11,182 nucleotides of DNA, taken from assembly GCA_023388515.1 (NCBI GenBank), contig JAEWGD010000025.1:1-11182 (forward strand), written 5' to 3'. Position numbers and translations under genes: made by a program. Source of the DNA: Bacillota bacterium (lineage in GTDB: Bacteria; Bacillota; Clostridia; Oscillospirales; Ruminococcaceae). The notes beneath the pieces were generated by a model. The model was not told where the DNA came from. It was given only the letters and a program-made list of their open reading frames with translations, and made no database searches. Numbering within the stretch: the stretch's first letter is position 1; each line of letters opens with the position of its first letter. This document shows positions 1-8,160 of this stretch, piece after piece.

Positions 1-96
1 GCTGATTACCTCAATTGGTATAATAACCATCGTATTCATGGAAGCTTGGGCTATTTATCTCCAAAAGAATTTAAAAATAACTTTGTCCGAATATAA
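1..96 (+). CDS. IS3-family transposase (OrfB), C-terminal fragment
   Basis: The first 31 codons visible encode ADYLNWYNNHRIHGSLGYLS followed by a PKEF-type tail and a TAA stop. The WYNxxRxHxxLGYxSPxEF pattern is the hallmark C-terminus of the DDE integrase domain of IS3-family OrfB transposases (rve superfamily), which catalyse strand transfer of the element. The 5' part lies outside the window, so it cannot be judged whether the gene is intact. The element should end shortly downstream. It is the left-hand mobile-element neighbour of the region. Confidence 0.9.
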   Translation, partial: ADYLNWYNNHRIHGSLGYLSPKEFKNNFVRI

Positions 97-113
97 ATTG
101 TACTAATTAGGCT

Positions 114-146
114 TGACAATCCACTCCTGTTTTTGTTTGATTGTCA
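114..146. repeat. 8-bp inverted repeat just after the IS3 transposase
   Basis: TGACAATC (114-121) and GATTGTCA (139-146) are perfect inverted repeats separated by 17 bases, starting 17 bp after the transposase stop. This is where an IS3-family right end or a small post-transposase hairpin is expected. No TG...CA boundary or target duplication can be assigned without the left end. Confidence 0.4.
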
Positions 147-681
147 TTTGTTTTGACCTCCTGTAATTTGATTTTGAGAGAGCATTGAAAAAGCGTTTCT
201 CATAAGTACCTACAAAATCAGCTTAAAATGTGAATTATTTGAGCTGTCTTTTTGTAACTTTGTAAGACTGCATAAAACGTGCTTAATTTCTTGTTGAAAC
301 TTAATAAAGAATGTGTCTCTTCACTCGTTAGGACAAAATATGCCGTTTTTTACGGTCAGTTTTAAAAAGTTTTTTGTAAGTTCTCTTAATTGCATAAAAC
401 TGAACATAGATTATGATAACTGCTTGTATGTTTTGCACTCTCATACCTTAAGGACACTCAGAGCCTGTTTTTTAGTAGTGAAAATGAAAGTTTGGAATTT
501 TACACAGCATAATAGTCTTTTTAGATAAGCTACATTATGCAGATTTGCCATCTCGGTAATATAGGACACTGCAAGGCATTTTTGTCGGACTGTTTTTTCA
601 GAGTTTGTACATATGCATAAAGATAGAACTGATTTTTATAACATAATTGATAAAATTTCAACTGCTCTCGTAAGAAAGGAC
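147..681. other. intergenic stretch without a credible gene
   Basis: About 530 AT-rich bases lie between the IS3 end and the minus-strand terminators. Short open frames occur on both strands (for example 313-528 plus and 530-763 minus), but they have no ribosome binding site and no recognisable motif, and the minus one runs through a terminator hairpin. The word TGCATAAAAC occurs twice (269-278 and 391-400), probably by degeneration of an older repeat. No RNA gene was recognised. Confidence 0.6.
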
Positions 682-725
682 AAAAAAACAGCTCTTTTCC
701 CACTTTGGCAGGAAGAGAGCTGTTT
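682..725 (-). terminator. rho-independent terminator, minus strand (distal)
   Basis: A 15-bp stem with one G-T pair (686-700 with 711-725) encloses a 10-base loop. Read on the minus strand, the stem ends in a run of T (complement of the A run 682-688), the classic intrinsic-terminator layout. No minus-strand gene lies between it and the SLOG gene, so it is either a second, back-up terminator for that gene or a relic of a lost one. Confidence 0.75.
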
Positions 726-788
726 GAATTAATTAAGTTTGGATATTTGCATAATTGATACATTTAATATTTGTGTATTTTGACATAG

Positions 789-817
789 AAAAAGACCGCT
801 TCATACGAAACGGTCTT
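789..817 (-). terminator. rho-independent terminator of the SLOG gene
   Basis: The arms 792-802 and 807-817 form an 11-bp stem with one mismatch around a four-base loop. On the minus strand the stem is followed by five T (complement of 789-793). It lies about 33 bp after the stop codon of the minus-strand SLOG gene and is its natural terminator. Confidence 0.85.
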
Positions 818-849
818 GCTTGTATAAATATATTTTATTGTAGTAAATC

Positions 850-1347
850 TTACAACTGAATATCTTCTGTATTGATTGAGATAACAGGATTATGTTTTTC
901 TCTTGCATAGCCAACGATATCGGAAGGCTCATCACCTACCCAAAGAAGCATATCGCTGTTATCAATCATATATTTGTCGCACTCGCTGTAGCAAATATCA
1001 CTGTATTGCTTGTTTATAAAAACGATAGAATCAGCTTTTTCATGAATACTGAAATATCTGTTACGCCATGGCTCAGTCCATTTTGTAGCTTGGTCTTCAT
1101 ACGGAATTGATATGTTCAGTCTTACTGGGTAAAGTAATTTTAATGACAAAACAGCTTCTGCCGCCCATAATGGGAGTCCTCTTTCACAGCTGCATATAAA
1201 ATCAGTTACATTTTGCTGCTTATGTAAACTAATAAGCTCTTCATTAAGCCGATACTTGAATCTGATAAAACTGATATCCCTTTCATCAATACTATACAGC
1301 GATTTCTTAGGTGCTGAGCCTGATATGGTGCAAAAATTCGATTGCAT
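850..1347 (-). CDS. SLOG/DUF1273-like (YpsA-type) protein, divergent
   Basis: The 165-residue protein matches the pattern of DUF1273 members of the SLOG Rossmann superfamily. It has an N-terminal strand with CTISGSAPKK where FTGHRP is usual, RGLPLWAAEAVLSLK (about residues 56-70), an IPYEDQ..W segment (about 81-90), EKADSIVFINKQYSD (about 102-116), a KYMIDNSDMLLWV strand (about 125-137), and a final YAREKHNPVISI strand. SLOG domains generally bind nucleotides or nucleotide-derived signals, and the substrate here is unknown. The GGT loop usual before the last helix is replaced by EPSDIVG, so ligand binding may differ. The start is supported by GGAGG (complement of 1358-1362) 10 bases upstream, and a terminator follows. 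The gene is divergent from an RHH regulator and shares its promoter region. Family membership is fairly sure, function is not. Confidence 0.8.
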   Translation of the reverse strand: MQSNFCTISGSAPKKSLYSIDERDISFIRFKYRLNEELISLHKQQNVTDFICSCERGLPLWAAEAVLSLKLLYPVRLNISIPYEDQATKWTEPWRNRYFSIHEKADSIVFINKQYSDICYSECDKYMIDNSDMLLWVGDEPSDIVGYAREKHNPVISINTEDIQL

Positions 1348-1399
1348 AATAAGTTGACCTCCAATATAAATATATTATAGATATAAAATGTATCTACTT

Positions 1400-1428
1400 T
1401 TCACATTATAGCATAATATAGATATAAA
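1400..1428 (+). promoter_or_regulatory. promoter of the RHH gene
   Basis: A -35 box TTCACA (1400-1405) and a -10 box TATAAA (1423-1428), each five of six to consensus, are separated by exactly 17 bases. The -10 lies inside the second 14-bp repeat, so occupation of that repeat would block the promoter (autorepression, inferred). Confidence 0.55.
1405..1413 (-). promoter_or_regulatory. extended -10 promoter of the SLOG gene
   Basis: On the minus strand this reads TGCTATAAT, a perfect extended -10 element (TGnTATAAT). No good -35 box is visible, as is common for extended -10 promoters. It lies between the two 14-bp repeats and overlaps the divergent RHH promoter, so the two genes are probably controlled together. 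Confidence 0.55.
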
Positions 1429-1464
1429 ATAAATACATAATAATTTTATTTTGGAGGAATATTT

Positions 1465-1641
1465 ATGGCTACAAAAAGTTTATCAATAAGAATTGACGAT
1501 GATATGCTGAATAAGCTGCATGTTGTTGCAGATTATGAGGGACGTTCTGCCAACAGTCAGATACTTATACTAATTCGGGACTGTATTGAAAAATATGAAG
1601 ATAAGTTTGGGAAAATTAAATTTGAAAAGAATGAGAAGTAA
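1465..1641 (+). CDS. small ribbon-helix-helix (Arc/CopG-type) regulator
   Basis: The 58-residue protein starts MATKSLSIRIDDDMLNKLHV and continues with a second helix containing GRSANSQILILIRDCIEKYE. The amphipathic SLSIRID beta strand, the DDML..L helix and the G-R-S-x-N turn before the second helix form the complete MetJ/Arc fold, which dimerises to bind DNA through the paired strands. A GGAGG site (1453-1457) lies 7 bases before the ATG. The basic tail (FEKNEK) may contact DNA. It sits between a divergent SLOG gene and the restriction operon, so it could regulate its own promoter, the SLOG gene or the restriction operon. No toxin partner follows immediately, which argues against a simple antitoxin. 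Confidence 0.85.
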   Translation: MATKSLSIRIDDDMLNKLHVVADYEGRSANSQILILIRDCIEKYEDKFGKIKFEKNEK

Positions 1642-1685
1642 TACCTATTTTATAGATACTATAGCAGTTTACTTGAAAATCACAT

Positions 1686-1714
1686 TTGCAATCTGAGTTA
1701 TAGTATGATATAAT
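1686..1714 (+). promoter_or_regulatory. promoter of the restriction-defence operon
   Basis: TTGCAA (1686-1691) and a perfect TATAAT (1709-1714) are separated by 17 bases, and TG at 1706-1707 makes an extended -10. Transcription would begin near 1721, leaving a leader of about 30 bases before the ATG at 1751, with GGAGGG at 1739-1744. An octamer TATAGATA (1651-1658), shared with the operator-like repeats of the RHH gene, lies 28 bp upstream of the -35 box. No other promoter was noticed within the operon. Confidence 0.75.
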
Positions 1715-1750
1715 ATTATGGATTATAAATTATAATACGGAGGGACTATC

Positions 1751-4726
1751 ATGGAAAAGTTGCAACAGCTTGTAGAAAAATTTCAAAACAGTATTTCGTA
1801 TTATAAGAATAGTGCTAACCATTATAACGAACATAGCTGTCGTATAGAATATATAGATCCACTCTTAAAGTTCTTGGGCTGGGATGTTTCAAATGAAAAA
1901 GGTGCAGAGCCTCAGTTTCGAGAAGTTATCGCTGAAAACTACTCATCTTCTTCAGATAGACCAGATTACACATTAACATTAAAGGGTGTAACAAAATTTT
2001 TTGTAGAAGCAAAAAAACCTAGTGTTGATATTTCAGCTGAAAAAGAACCGGCATATCAAACAAGAAGATATGGTTGGAATGCTAATCATAAACTTGCTGT
2101 TTTAACAAATTTTGAATATTTAATAATTTATGATACAGCGGTTGTTCCAAATGATTTTGATGAACCATTTGTGGCACGATACAAAATATATAAATACACT
2201 GAATATATTGATAAGTTTGATGAAATATATGATATTTTATCGCAAAAATCTGTTTATGAGGGTAAATTCGATAGTTTTATAAACAGTACGTTTCCATCTC
2301 ATAATCCTACTCGTCAACCTGTGGATAAACATTTTCTTTCACAGATTAACAAATGGCGTCTTAACCTAAGTAACTATCTTTATAATACAAATGACATTTA
2401 CAAGAATATAAATATCCTCAATGATGATGTTCAGAGATTAATTAATCAGATAGTATTTTTACGCATATGTGAAGATAAGAAACTCCCTCTTTATCACAGC
2501 TTAAAAGATAATATAACCAATGAGGATACATTAAAAACCGAATTAAATAAAATGTTTCACGCTGCAGACACACGATACAATTCAGGATTGTTTCAAGGAG
2601 AGAATATAATATTTGATCTTGATTGTGATGTTATTATGGGAATTATAAGTGGGTTATATTATCCACAAAGTCCATATATGTTCCAATTAATAGAACCGAA
2701 TATATTAGGTAGAATATATGAAACATTCTTAACAGAACAAGTAACATTGAAAGATGGAAAGATTGTTTTGACAAAGAAAAAAGAATGTGTGAATCGCTCA
2801 GTAGTAACAACACCTATTGAAATAGTAAAGTACATGGTATCAAATGCATTAACACCGGTATGTAAAGATAAAAGCCCTAATGAAGTTCTTGATTTAAAAA
2901 TTGCTGATATCGCTTGCGGCTCAGGTATATTTCTTGAAGAAGTATTTGATTTTCTATGCCAATATTGTTTAAATTGGTTTTTATTGAATGAGCCGTCATT
3001 CTTGATTAGAATAAATACGAGTACATTCAAACTCCCATTAAGTTTTAAGAAAAAATTAATGTGTTCATGTATATATGGTATTGATATTGACTCACATGCC
3101 GTTGAAGTAGCTAAGTTTTCATTGCTGTTAAAGCTTATAGAAGACGAAACTGCACCTACTGTGACAGATGCAGACCCAATTCTTCCTAATTTAAATTCAA
3201 ATATTTATTTGGGCAACTCATTAATTGATAATAGCATGATATGTAATTCTATGAGTATTGATTCTGTATCAAATTTGATTCCTTTTGATTGGTCGCTGAT
3301 TAACGGTGTAAATAGTTTTAATGCTATTTTAGGAAACCCACCATATGTAAAAACAGAAGATATATATAAATTGCATACTAAAGAAGAGGCTGACATATTT
3401 ATTTCAGAATATAAAACAGCATATAAACAGTATGATAAATATTATCTGTTTATTGAACGGGCAATAAATAAAGTTAATGAAAATGGAATTATATCTTTTA
3501 TTGTCCCAAACAAATTTTTTAAAATAGGGTCTGGAAAGAAATTAAGAAGTTTGATTTCTAATAATGGTTTTTTATATCAGCTTGTTGATTTTGGCGATAG
3601 CCAATTATTCGAAGAGAAAACCATTTATAGTTCTATTATAACACTACGAAAAAAATGTAACGCTTCATTTGCTTACAGTGAAACCGATAGTGTCACTAAA
3701 TTGTGGTCTGAAAGTGTACAACAAATCAAAATAAAGAAAGAAGCTATAGGCGAAACGCCATGGAGAATTTCACCAGATATAAACTTTATGAATGCAATGG
3801 AAAACATAGACAAAGTAGCTGTTCCTATAACAAGACATATTGATATTTATAATGGAATACAGACAAGTGCAGAACGTCCAAAACCAATTTATTGGTTTTC
3901 AGATTCAGATATTATATCACAAGATGCTAAATATTACACTTTATCTCGAAATGATAAAGTATATAATATTGAAAAAGATATATTAAAGCCATATTTTAAA
4001 CCTGTACTTCGTAGTGAAAAAGGCTTGAATACATATAGCTTAATATCTACAGATAAACATATTATCTTTCCATATGATGTTAATGGATGTTTAATTTCGA
4101 TTGACATTATGAGTGAAAAATACAGTGGAACTTTACAATACCTTACAGATAATTATGAAAACTTAAAGCCTAAGGCTTTAGGTGGGAAAAGAGACGTGCC
4201 TAATGCTACAGAAGATACTTGGTATCAATATGGAAGAACACAAGCTCTTACATCATTTATTAATACTCCCAAGTTAATCGTTGGTGTGCTAAGTAAAGAG
4301 CCAATGTACGCTTATGATGAAAACGATATGTTAATTGCTTCTGGTGGAACAGCAGGATATTGTGCTATAAGTAATCATGCTGATTCTCAATATGATTTAT
4401 TATATATGCAAGCATGGCTTACTCACCCATTTACAGAAAAATTGCTATCTATAACAGGAAGTGATTTTGAAAATGGATTTTATGCTAGAGGAACCGCTAT
4501 TCTTAAAAACTTGCCATTTGTTGAGTTGAACTTTTCTGTTTCACAAGAGAAACAACTGCATGAAACAGTAGTAGAGAAAACTAAGCTTATTTTGGATATT
4601 AATAGTCGCATGAAAAATCGTATAGAAAACTCTAAGAAAATTACATATGAACGTCAAAAAAATCAATTAATTAGAGAAATCGAAGAACTTATTACAAAAG
4701 TATATTTACTAGAATTTAGAGGGTGA
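1751..4726 (+). CDS. Type IIG (Eco57I-like) fused restriction endonuclease-methyltransferase
   Basis: The 991-residue protein carries an HsdR_N-like PD-(D/E)XK nuclease at the N-terminus: PDY with D72, VEAKK with E86 and K88, and a QxxxY motif at Q103-Y107. A linker of about 200 residues leads to a gamma-class N6-adenine methylase with motif I (ACGSGIF, 388-394), an acidic motif II (YGIDID, 442-447) and catalytic NPPY (529-532). The C-terminal 300-350 residues are a TaqI_C-like target recognition region ending in a charged helical tail (EELITKVYLLEF). Family knowledge: such enzymes bind an asymmetric site, methylate one strand and cut at a distance, using S-adenosylmethionine. The size fits the roughly 117 kDa Eco57I nuclease. 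The start follows GGAGGG by 6 bases and a strong promoter. It is first in a four-gene operon. Specificity cannot be read from sequence. Catalytic residues look intact. Confidence 0.9.
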   Translation: MEKLQQLVEKFQNSISYYKNSANHYNEHSCRIEYIDPLLKFLGWDVSNEKGAEPQFREVIAENYSSSSDRPDYTLTLKGVTKFFVEAKKPSVDISAEKEPAYQTRRYGWNANHKLAVLTNFEYLIIYDTAVVPNDFDEPFVARYKIYKYTEYIDKFDEIYDILSQKSVYEGKFDSFINSTFPSHNPTRQPVDKHFLSQINKWRLNLSNYLYNTNDIYKNINILNDDVQRLINQIVFLRICEDKKLPLYHSLKDNITNEDTLKTELNKMFHAADTRYNSGLFQGENIIFDLDCDVIMGIISGLYYPQSPYMFQLIEPNILGRIYETFLTEQVTLKDGKIVLTKKKECVNRSVVTTPIEIVKYMVSNALTPVCKDKSPNEVLDLKIADIACGSGIFLEEVFDFLCQYCLNWFLLNEPSFLIRINTSTFKLPLSFKKKLMCSCIYGIDIDSHAVEVAKFSLLLKLIEDETAPTVTDADPILPNLNSNIYLGNSLIDNSMICNSMSIDSVSNLIPFDWSLINGVNSFNAILGNPPYVKTEDIYKLHTKEEADIFISEYKTAYKQYDKYYLFIERAINKVNENGIISFIVPNKFFKIGSGKKLRSLISNNGFLYQLVDFGDSQLFEEKTIYSSIITLRKKCNASFAYSETDSVTKLWSESVQQIKIKKEAIGETPWRISPDINFMNAMENIDKVAVPITRHIDIYNGIQTSAERPKPIYWFSDSDIISQDAKYYTLSRNDKVYNIEKDILKPYFKPVLRSEKGLNTYSLISTDKHIIFPYDVNGCLISIDIMSEKYSGTLQYLTDNYENLKPKALGGKRDVPNATEDTWYQYGRTQALTSFINTPKLIVGVLSKEPMYAYDENDMLIASGGTAGYCAISNHADSQYDLLYMQAWLTHPFTEKLLSITGSDFENGFYARGTAILKNLPFVELNFSVSQEKQLHETVVEKTKLILDINSRMKNRIENSKKITYERQKNQLIREIEELITKVYLLEFRG

Positions 4727-4730
4727 ATGC

Positions 4731-6359
4731 ATGAGGCTAAAAGAAAATAGTACAGAACAGAAGCTTCGAGGAGCTTATTATACGCCAGTAGCATTAGCTC
4801 AAGCTATGGTTGATATGTTTACAGATTATGAGATTGAAAGTGTTTTAGAACCTAGCTGTGGCGATGGAGTTTTTCTTGACTGTGCAGTTGAAAGTGGTCT
4901 GATGCAAGCAATTGAAGAATTTGTGGCAGTTGAAATTGATTCTGCTGAAAGTGCAAAATTAAATAACCGTTACAGTGTTACTGATAACATAACAATATTA
5001 AATGAAGACTTTCTTCGTTATTATGAAAAGGCTGTTAATAACAAATCATTCGATTTAATTTTAGGTAATCCACCATATATTAGATATCAATACTTGTCGG
5101 AGCAGCAAAGAGAGATTCAGTCGAAAATACTTACTTCTAATGGGATGAAATCAAATAAACTTATTAATTCTTGGGTTTGTTTCTTAGTAGCTTGTGTACA
5201 ATTGTTAAGTTCAAATGGTAAAATAGCTTTTGTAATCCCTGCCGAGATTCTACAAGTTGCTTATGCAGAAGATTTACGGTTATTCTTATCGAATAATCTT
5301 TCAAAAATCACTTTGCTGACTTTTGAAAAGCTTGTATTTCCAAATATTGAACAAGAGGTAGTAGTTTTTATCGGGGAAAAGGGGAATGTTGAAAAAGGAA
5401 TTCGAATTATTGAATTAAGAACGTTAGACGATTTGAAAAATTTGGATTTGCAGGGCAATGGTTTTCAGGAAATACAACACCTCAAGGAAAAGTGGACTAG
5501 ATATTTTATAACAGCAGAAGAAAATGAATTAATAAAATCAATTAAAGTTGATAAAAGATTTAGAAAGTTTTCTGATTGTGCACTTATTAATGTTGGCATT
5601 ACTACAGGAAATAATAAGTTTTTCTCAATAAGTGAAACAACAGAAAAGAAATATGAACTAGAATCCGTTTGTTTAAAGTTGATCGGTCGTAGCTCGCATG
5701 CTGATGGATTGTTTTTTAATGATAGTGATTGGCAAAACAATATTAACAAAGGGAAAAATGCTTATTTAATAAATTTCCCTGATATACCTTTTAATGAATA
5801 TCCTGAAAAACATAAAAAATATATTACTACAGGAGAAAAAATGGATGAACATAAAGGATATAAATGTACTATACGAGATAGATGGTATATTGTTCCTTCA
5901 ATATGGGTTCCAGATGCTTTTTTTCTGAGAAGAAATAATTTGTTTCCAAAGTTTGTGCTTAATTGTTGTGATGCTGTTTCAACGGATACAATGCATAGAG
6001 TGAAATTTCATGAAGGAATCGATAAAGAACTTGTACTTCTATCTTATTATAATAGTATTTCTTTCGCATTTACAGAATTATGTGGACGAAGTTATGGCGG
6101 AGGTGTACTTGAATTGCTTCCAAGAGAAACTGGGAATATTATGATGCCTAATATAAAAAATATTGAACTTCAAATTAAAAATAGACTTTTATTTGAGATA
6201 GATTTAATATTAAGAGAAAATTCTAATATAGAAAAAGCACTAGATATTGTTGATAGAGAAGTTTTAGTTAATATATTAAATATTGACCCAGCTATATGTG
6301 ATAGATGCCGAGTTATATGGAGAAAAATGCAAAATCGCAGACTTGGTCGTGGTAATTGA
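4731..6359 (+). CDS. Eco57I-type N6-adenine DNA methyltransferase
   Basis: The 542-residue protein is a complete gamma-class N6-adenine methylase: motif X (RGAYYTPVALAQAMVDM, 13-29), motif I (LEPSCGDGVFLD, 39-50), motif II (VAVEID, 65-70) and catalytic NPPYIRYQ (113-120). The C-terminal half has VGITTGNNKFF and SYGGGVLELLP, elements typical of TaqI/Eco57I-like target recognition domains. No nuclease motif is present. It begins 4 bp after the preceding stop, with AGAGGG (4718-4723) inside the end of the upstream gene, so translation is coupled. Its length matches the companion methylase of the Eco57I system (about 63 kDa), which modifies host sites fully. By analogy it protects the host from the fused enzyme upstream. 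An alternative is that it has a different specificity. Confidence 0.9.
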   Translation: MRLKENSTEQKLRGAYYTPVALAQAMVDMFTDYEIESVLEPSCGDGVFLDCAVESGLMQAIEEFVAVEIDSAESAKLNNRYSVTDNITILNEDFLRYYEKAVNNKSFDLILGNPPYIRYQYLSEQQREIQSKILTSNGMKSNKLINSWVCFLVACVQLLSSNGKIAFVIPAEILQVAYAEDLRLFLSNNLSKITLLTFEKLVFPNIEQEVVVFIGEKGNVEKGIRIIELRTLDDLKNLDLQGNGFQEIQHLKEKWTRYFITAEENELIKSIKVDKRFRKFSDCALINVGITTGNNKFFSISETTEKKYELESVCLKLIGRSSHADGLFFNDSDWQNNINKGKNAYLINFPDIPFNEYPEKHKKYITTGEKMDEHKGYKCTIRDRWYIVPSIWVPDAFFLRRNNLFPKFVLNCCDAVSTDTMHRVKFHEGIDKELVLLSYYNSISFAFTELCGRSYGGGVLELLPRETGNIMMPNIKNIELQIKNRLLFEIDLILRENSNIEKALDIVDREVLVNILNIDPAICDRCRVIWRKMQNRRLGRGN

Positions 6360-6391
6360 ACTTTTATAAAAATATTTTAGGAGATTTTATT

Positions 6392-7495
6392 ATGGGATTA
6401 AAAGAAGAAATTGCTAATAAGAGAAATGAGATTGTAGTAGATTCGTATCCTATGTCAATTGGTGAAGTTATGAATATATATAAAGATAACGAACTTGATG
6501 TTCATCCTGAATTTCAACGATTTTTTCGATGGGATATTGAGCAAAAAACGAAACTTATAGAATCTATATTACTTGGTATACCTATTCCCCCAATATTTGT
6601 TGCACAAAAAATTAATGGTAAATGGGATGTAATAGATGGACAACAAAGATTATCAACAATACTACAATTTTTACAAGTTCTTAAGAAGGATAATGGGGAG
6701 AAGTATGATCCACTTGTATTATTGCCAACAAAATTTTTACCATCATTAGAGGGTGTTCGTTGGGATAACAATGATCTTTTTACTGAAGAACAAAAGATAA
6801 CTTTTAAGAGAGAAAAGATAAATTTTACAATTATTAAGGAAACGTCAGATAATGATAGTTCAAAATATGAAATGTTTCAGAGACTAAATACAGGCGGAAC
6901 ACATTTATCTCCTCAAGAACTTAGAAATTGCTTGCTTATAATGATAAATAAAAACTTATATAATGAGATGCTTTTATTAAATGATAACGAAGATTTTAAA
7001 AATTGTTTTTCACTAACAGATACTCGAACTGAGGAAAGATATGATTTAGAGTTAATTGTAAGATATTTATTATATACATCATTTCCATCAACTTTTTTAA
7101 ACAATATAGATAAAAATAGAAATATGGATTCTTTTTTAACAGAAGAATTGGAAAAATTCGCAGATGACAAAAACATACATTTAAAATTAGATAAAAATAA
7201 GTTTGTTAGAATTTTCAAATTGCTGTATACTTCCCTAGGAGATGATATTTTTAAAAGGTATAAAAATGAAAAATTTACTGGTGGAACATTGTTAAGCTCT
7301 TTTGAGGCTATTGTTCCAGGACTTTATAATAATATAGAGTATTGGGAAAGTAATAAACAAGAATTAATAGAAAAAGTAAAATCCATTTACCACCAGGGCG
7401 AGTATGAATTTGCAATGCGAAGAGGAACTCGTGCACTTGATAGGATGGCTCAGTTAATACAATTTAGCAGAAAGTGGTTTTCAAATGAAGATTAA
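6392..7495 (+). CDS. DUF262 (ParB/Srx-like nuclease fold) protein
   Basis: The start chosen is ATG 6392, with AGGAG at 6379-6383. An in-frame TTG at 6356 has no such site and overlaps the methylase stop. The 367-residue protein shows the DUF262 signature: HPEFQRFFRWDIEQKTKLIES (about 38-58), GIPIPPIFV (62-70) and the ParB-like DGQQRLSTILQFL (82-94), then FQRLNTGGTHLSPQELRN. The DGQQR motif is the conserved active-site or nucleotide-binding element of this family, found in GmrS/BrxU-type modification-dependent enzymes. Unlike GmrSD there is no C-terminal DUF1524 HNH domain, and the protein ends in a helical segment (MRRGTRALDRMAQLIQFSRK). It lies 32 bp after the methylase and overlaps the HEPN gene by 11 bp, suggesting the two form a functional pair. 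Nuclease activity is not proven by sequence. Confidence 0.88.
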   Translation: MGLKEEIANKRNEIVVDSYPMSIGEVMNIYKDNELDVHPEFQRFFRWDIEQKTKLIESILLGIPIPPIFVAQKINGKWDVIDGQQRLSTILQFLQVLKKDNGEKYDPLVLLPTKFLPSLEGVRWDNNDLFTEEQKITFKREKINFTIIKETSDNDSSKYEMFQRLNTGGTHLSPQELRNCLLIMINKNLYNEMLLLNDNEDFKNCFSLTDTRTEERYDLELIVRYLLYTSFPSTFLNNIDKNRNMDSFLTEELEKFADDKNIHLKLDKNKFVRIFKLLYTSLGDDIFKRYKNEKFTGGTLLSSFEAIVPGLYNNIEYWESNKQELIEKVKSIYHQGEYEFAMRRGTRALDRMAQLIQFSRKWFSNED

Positions 7496-8126
7496 AACCA
7501 TAGATGAACTTCAGGATTTGGTTGATGAAGATTTTATATGGAGAAAAAAAGAGTTAATTGATATTAAGCTTATGATTCATTCAACCAATAATTTAACATT
7601 GTGTAGAATGGGACTTGCTTTGCTATGTGCCCACTTTGAAGGATTTCTAAAGCAATCTGCTAATTATTATGTAGTATTTATTTCTTCTCAAAATCTTAAG
7701 ATATCTGATCTTCAAACCAATTTTGCAGCTATTTATTCATCAAAATTATTTCAATCATGTATAAATACAGAAAAAATTTCTGTGTTTCAAAATATGATAA
7801 ATGATTTTTTAGATAATTACATGAATGTGAACTTTAATGTTAAGTATTCAAGTGAAAAACCTATAATAAAAACAGGTGGGAATCCTTCATCCACAGTTTT
7901 TAAAGAAATATTCAATAGCATAGGTTTAGATTTTACTCCATATATTACTAAAATTAACTATATTGATACAGATCTTTTAAGCAATCGGCATAGTGTGGTG
8001 CATGGTGAAAAGACATATATAAAAATAGATGAATTTGATTCTACTTTAAAAAATATAATTTGTATCATGCAAAATATTAAGGATCAAATTATTGATGCAG
8101 CTATGAATAAAAAATATTTAAGATGA
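7485..8126 (+). CDS. HEPN RNase-like protein (MAE_28990/MAE_18760 type)
   Basis: The 213-residue, mostly helical protein has LLCAHFEGFLKQSANYY near residues 46-62 and NRHSVVHGE at 167-175. The latter gives the HEPN active-site motif R-x4-H (R168, H173). The pattern fits the MAE_28990/MAE_18760 group of HEPN proteins, a superfamily containing metal-independent RNases used in toxin-antitoxin, abortive-infection and CRISPR effector systems. Its start codon lies inside the end of the DUF262 gene (11-bp overlap), with only a weak AAAGTGG upstream, so it depends on translational coupling. It is last in the operon and is followed by a terminator. Inferred role: an RNA-cleaving effector held or triggered by the DUF262 protein. 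It could instead be a structural, inactive HEPN. Confidence 0.8.
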   Translation: MKIKTIDELQDLVDEDFIWRKKELIDIKLMIHSTNNLTLCRMGLALLCAHFEGFLKQSANYYVVFISSQNLKISDLQTNFAAIYSSKLFQSCINTEKISVFQNMINDFLDNYMNVNFNVKYSSEKPIIKTGGNPSSTVFKEIFNSIGLDFTPYITKINYIDTDLLSNRHSVVHGEKTYIKIDEFDSTLKNIICIMQNIKDQIIDAAMNKKYLR

Positions 8127-8160
8127 TTACATTTACAATATATAATCTTAAATTATATAG

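Larger units (their letters stand above)
1376..1430. repeat. paired 14-bp direct repeats, candidate RHH operators
   Basis: The 14-mer TATAGATATAAAAT occurs at 1376-1389 and 1417-1430, with a centre spacing of 41 bp (about four helical turns). The first copy also forms an inverted repeat with 1391-1396 (TAGATA/TATCTA). The copies flank the minus-strand -10 box, and the second covers the plus-strand -10 box. RHH proteins bind short tandem sites in their own promoters, so the divergently placed RHH protein is the natural candidate ligand. Binding is inferred. Confidence 0.6.

Noticed and set aside
313..528. 71-codon plus-strand open frame
   Set aside because: No ribosome binding site, no recognisable motif, and a composition expected of translated AT-rich intergenic DNA.
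530..763. 77-codon minus-strand open frame
   Set aside because: It runs straight through a strong terminator hairpin (682-725) on its own strand and has no motif.
1751..6359. BREX, DISARM or type I restriction system
   Set aside because: No helicase or translocase, no PglZ, BrxL or phospholipase-type gene and no separate HsdS were seen. The fused PD-(D/E)XK plus methylase plus recognition domain points to type IIG.
6356..6394. TTG start adding 12 residues to the DUF262 protein
   Set aside because: No ribosome binding site, and it overlaps the methylase stop. ATG 6392 has AGGAG at the right distance and begins at the usual family start.
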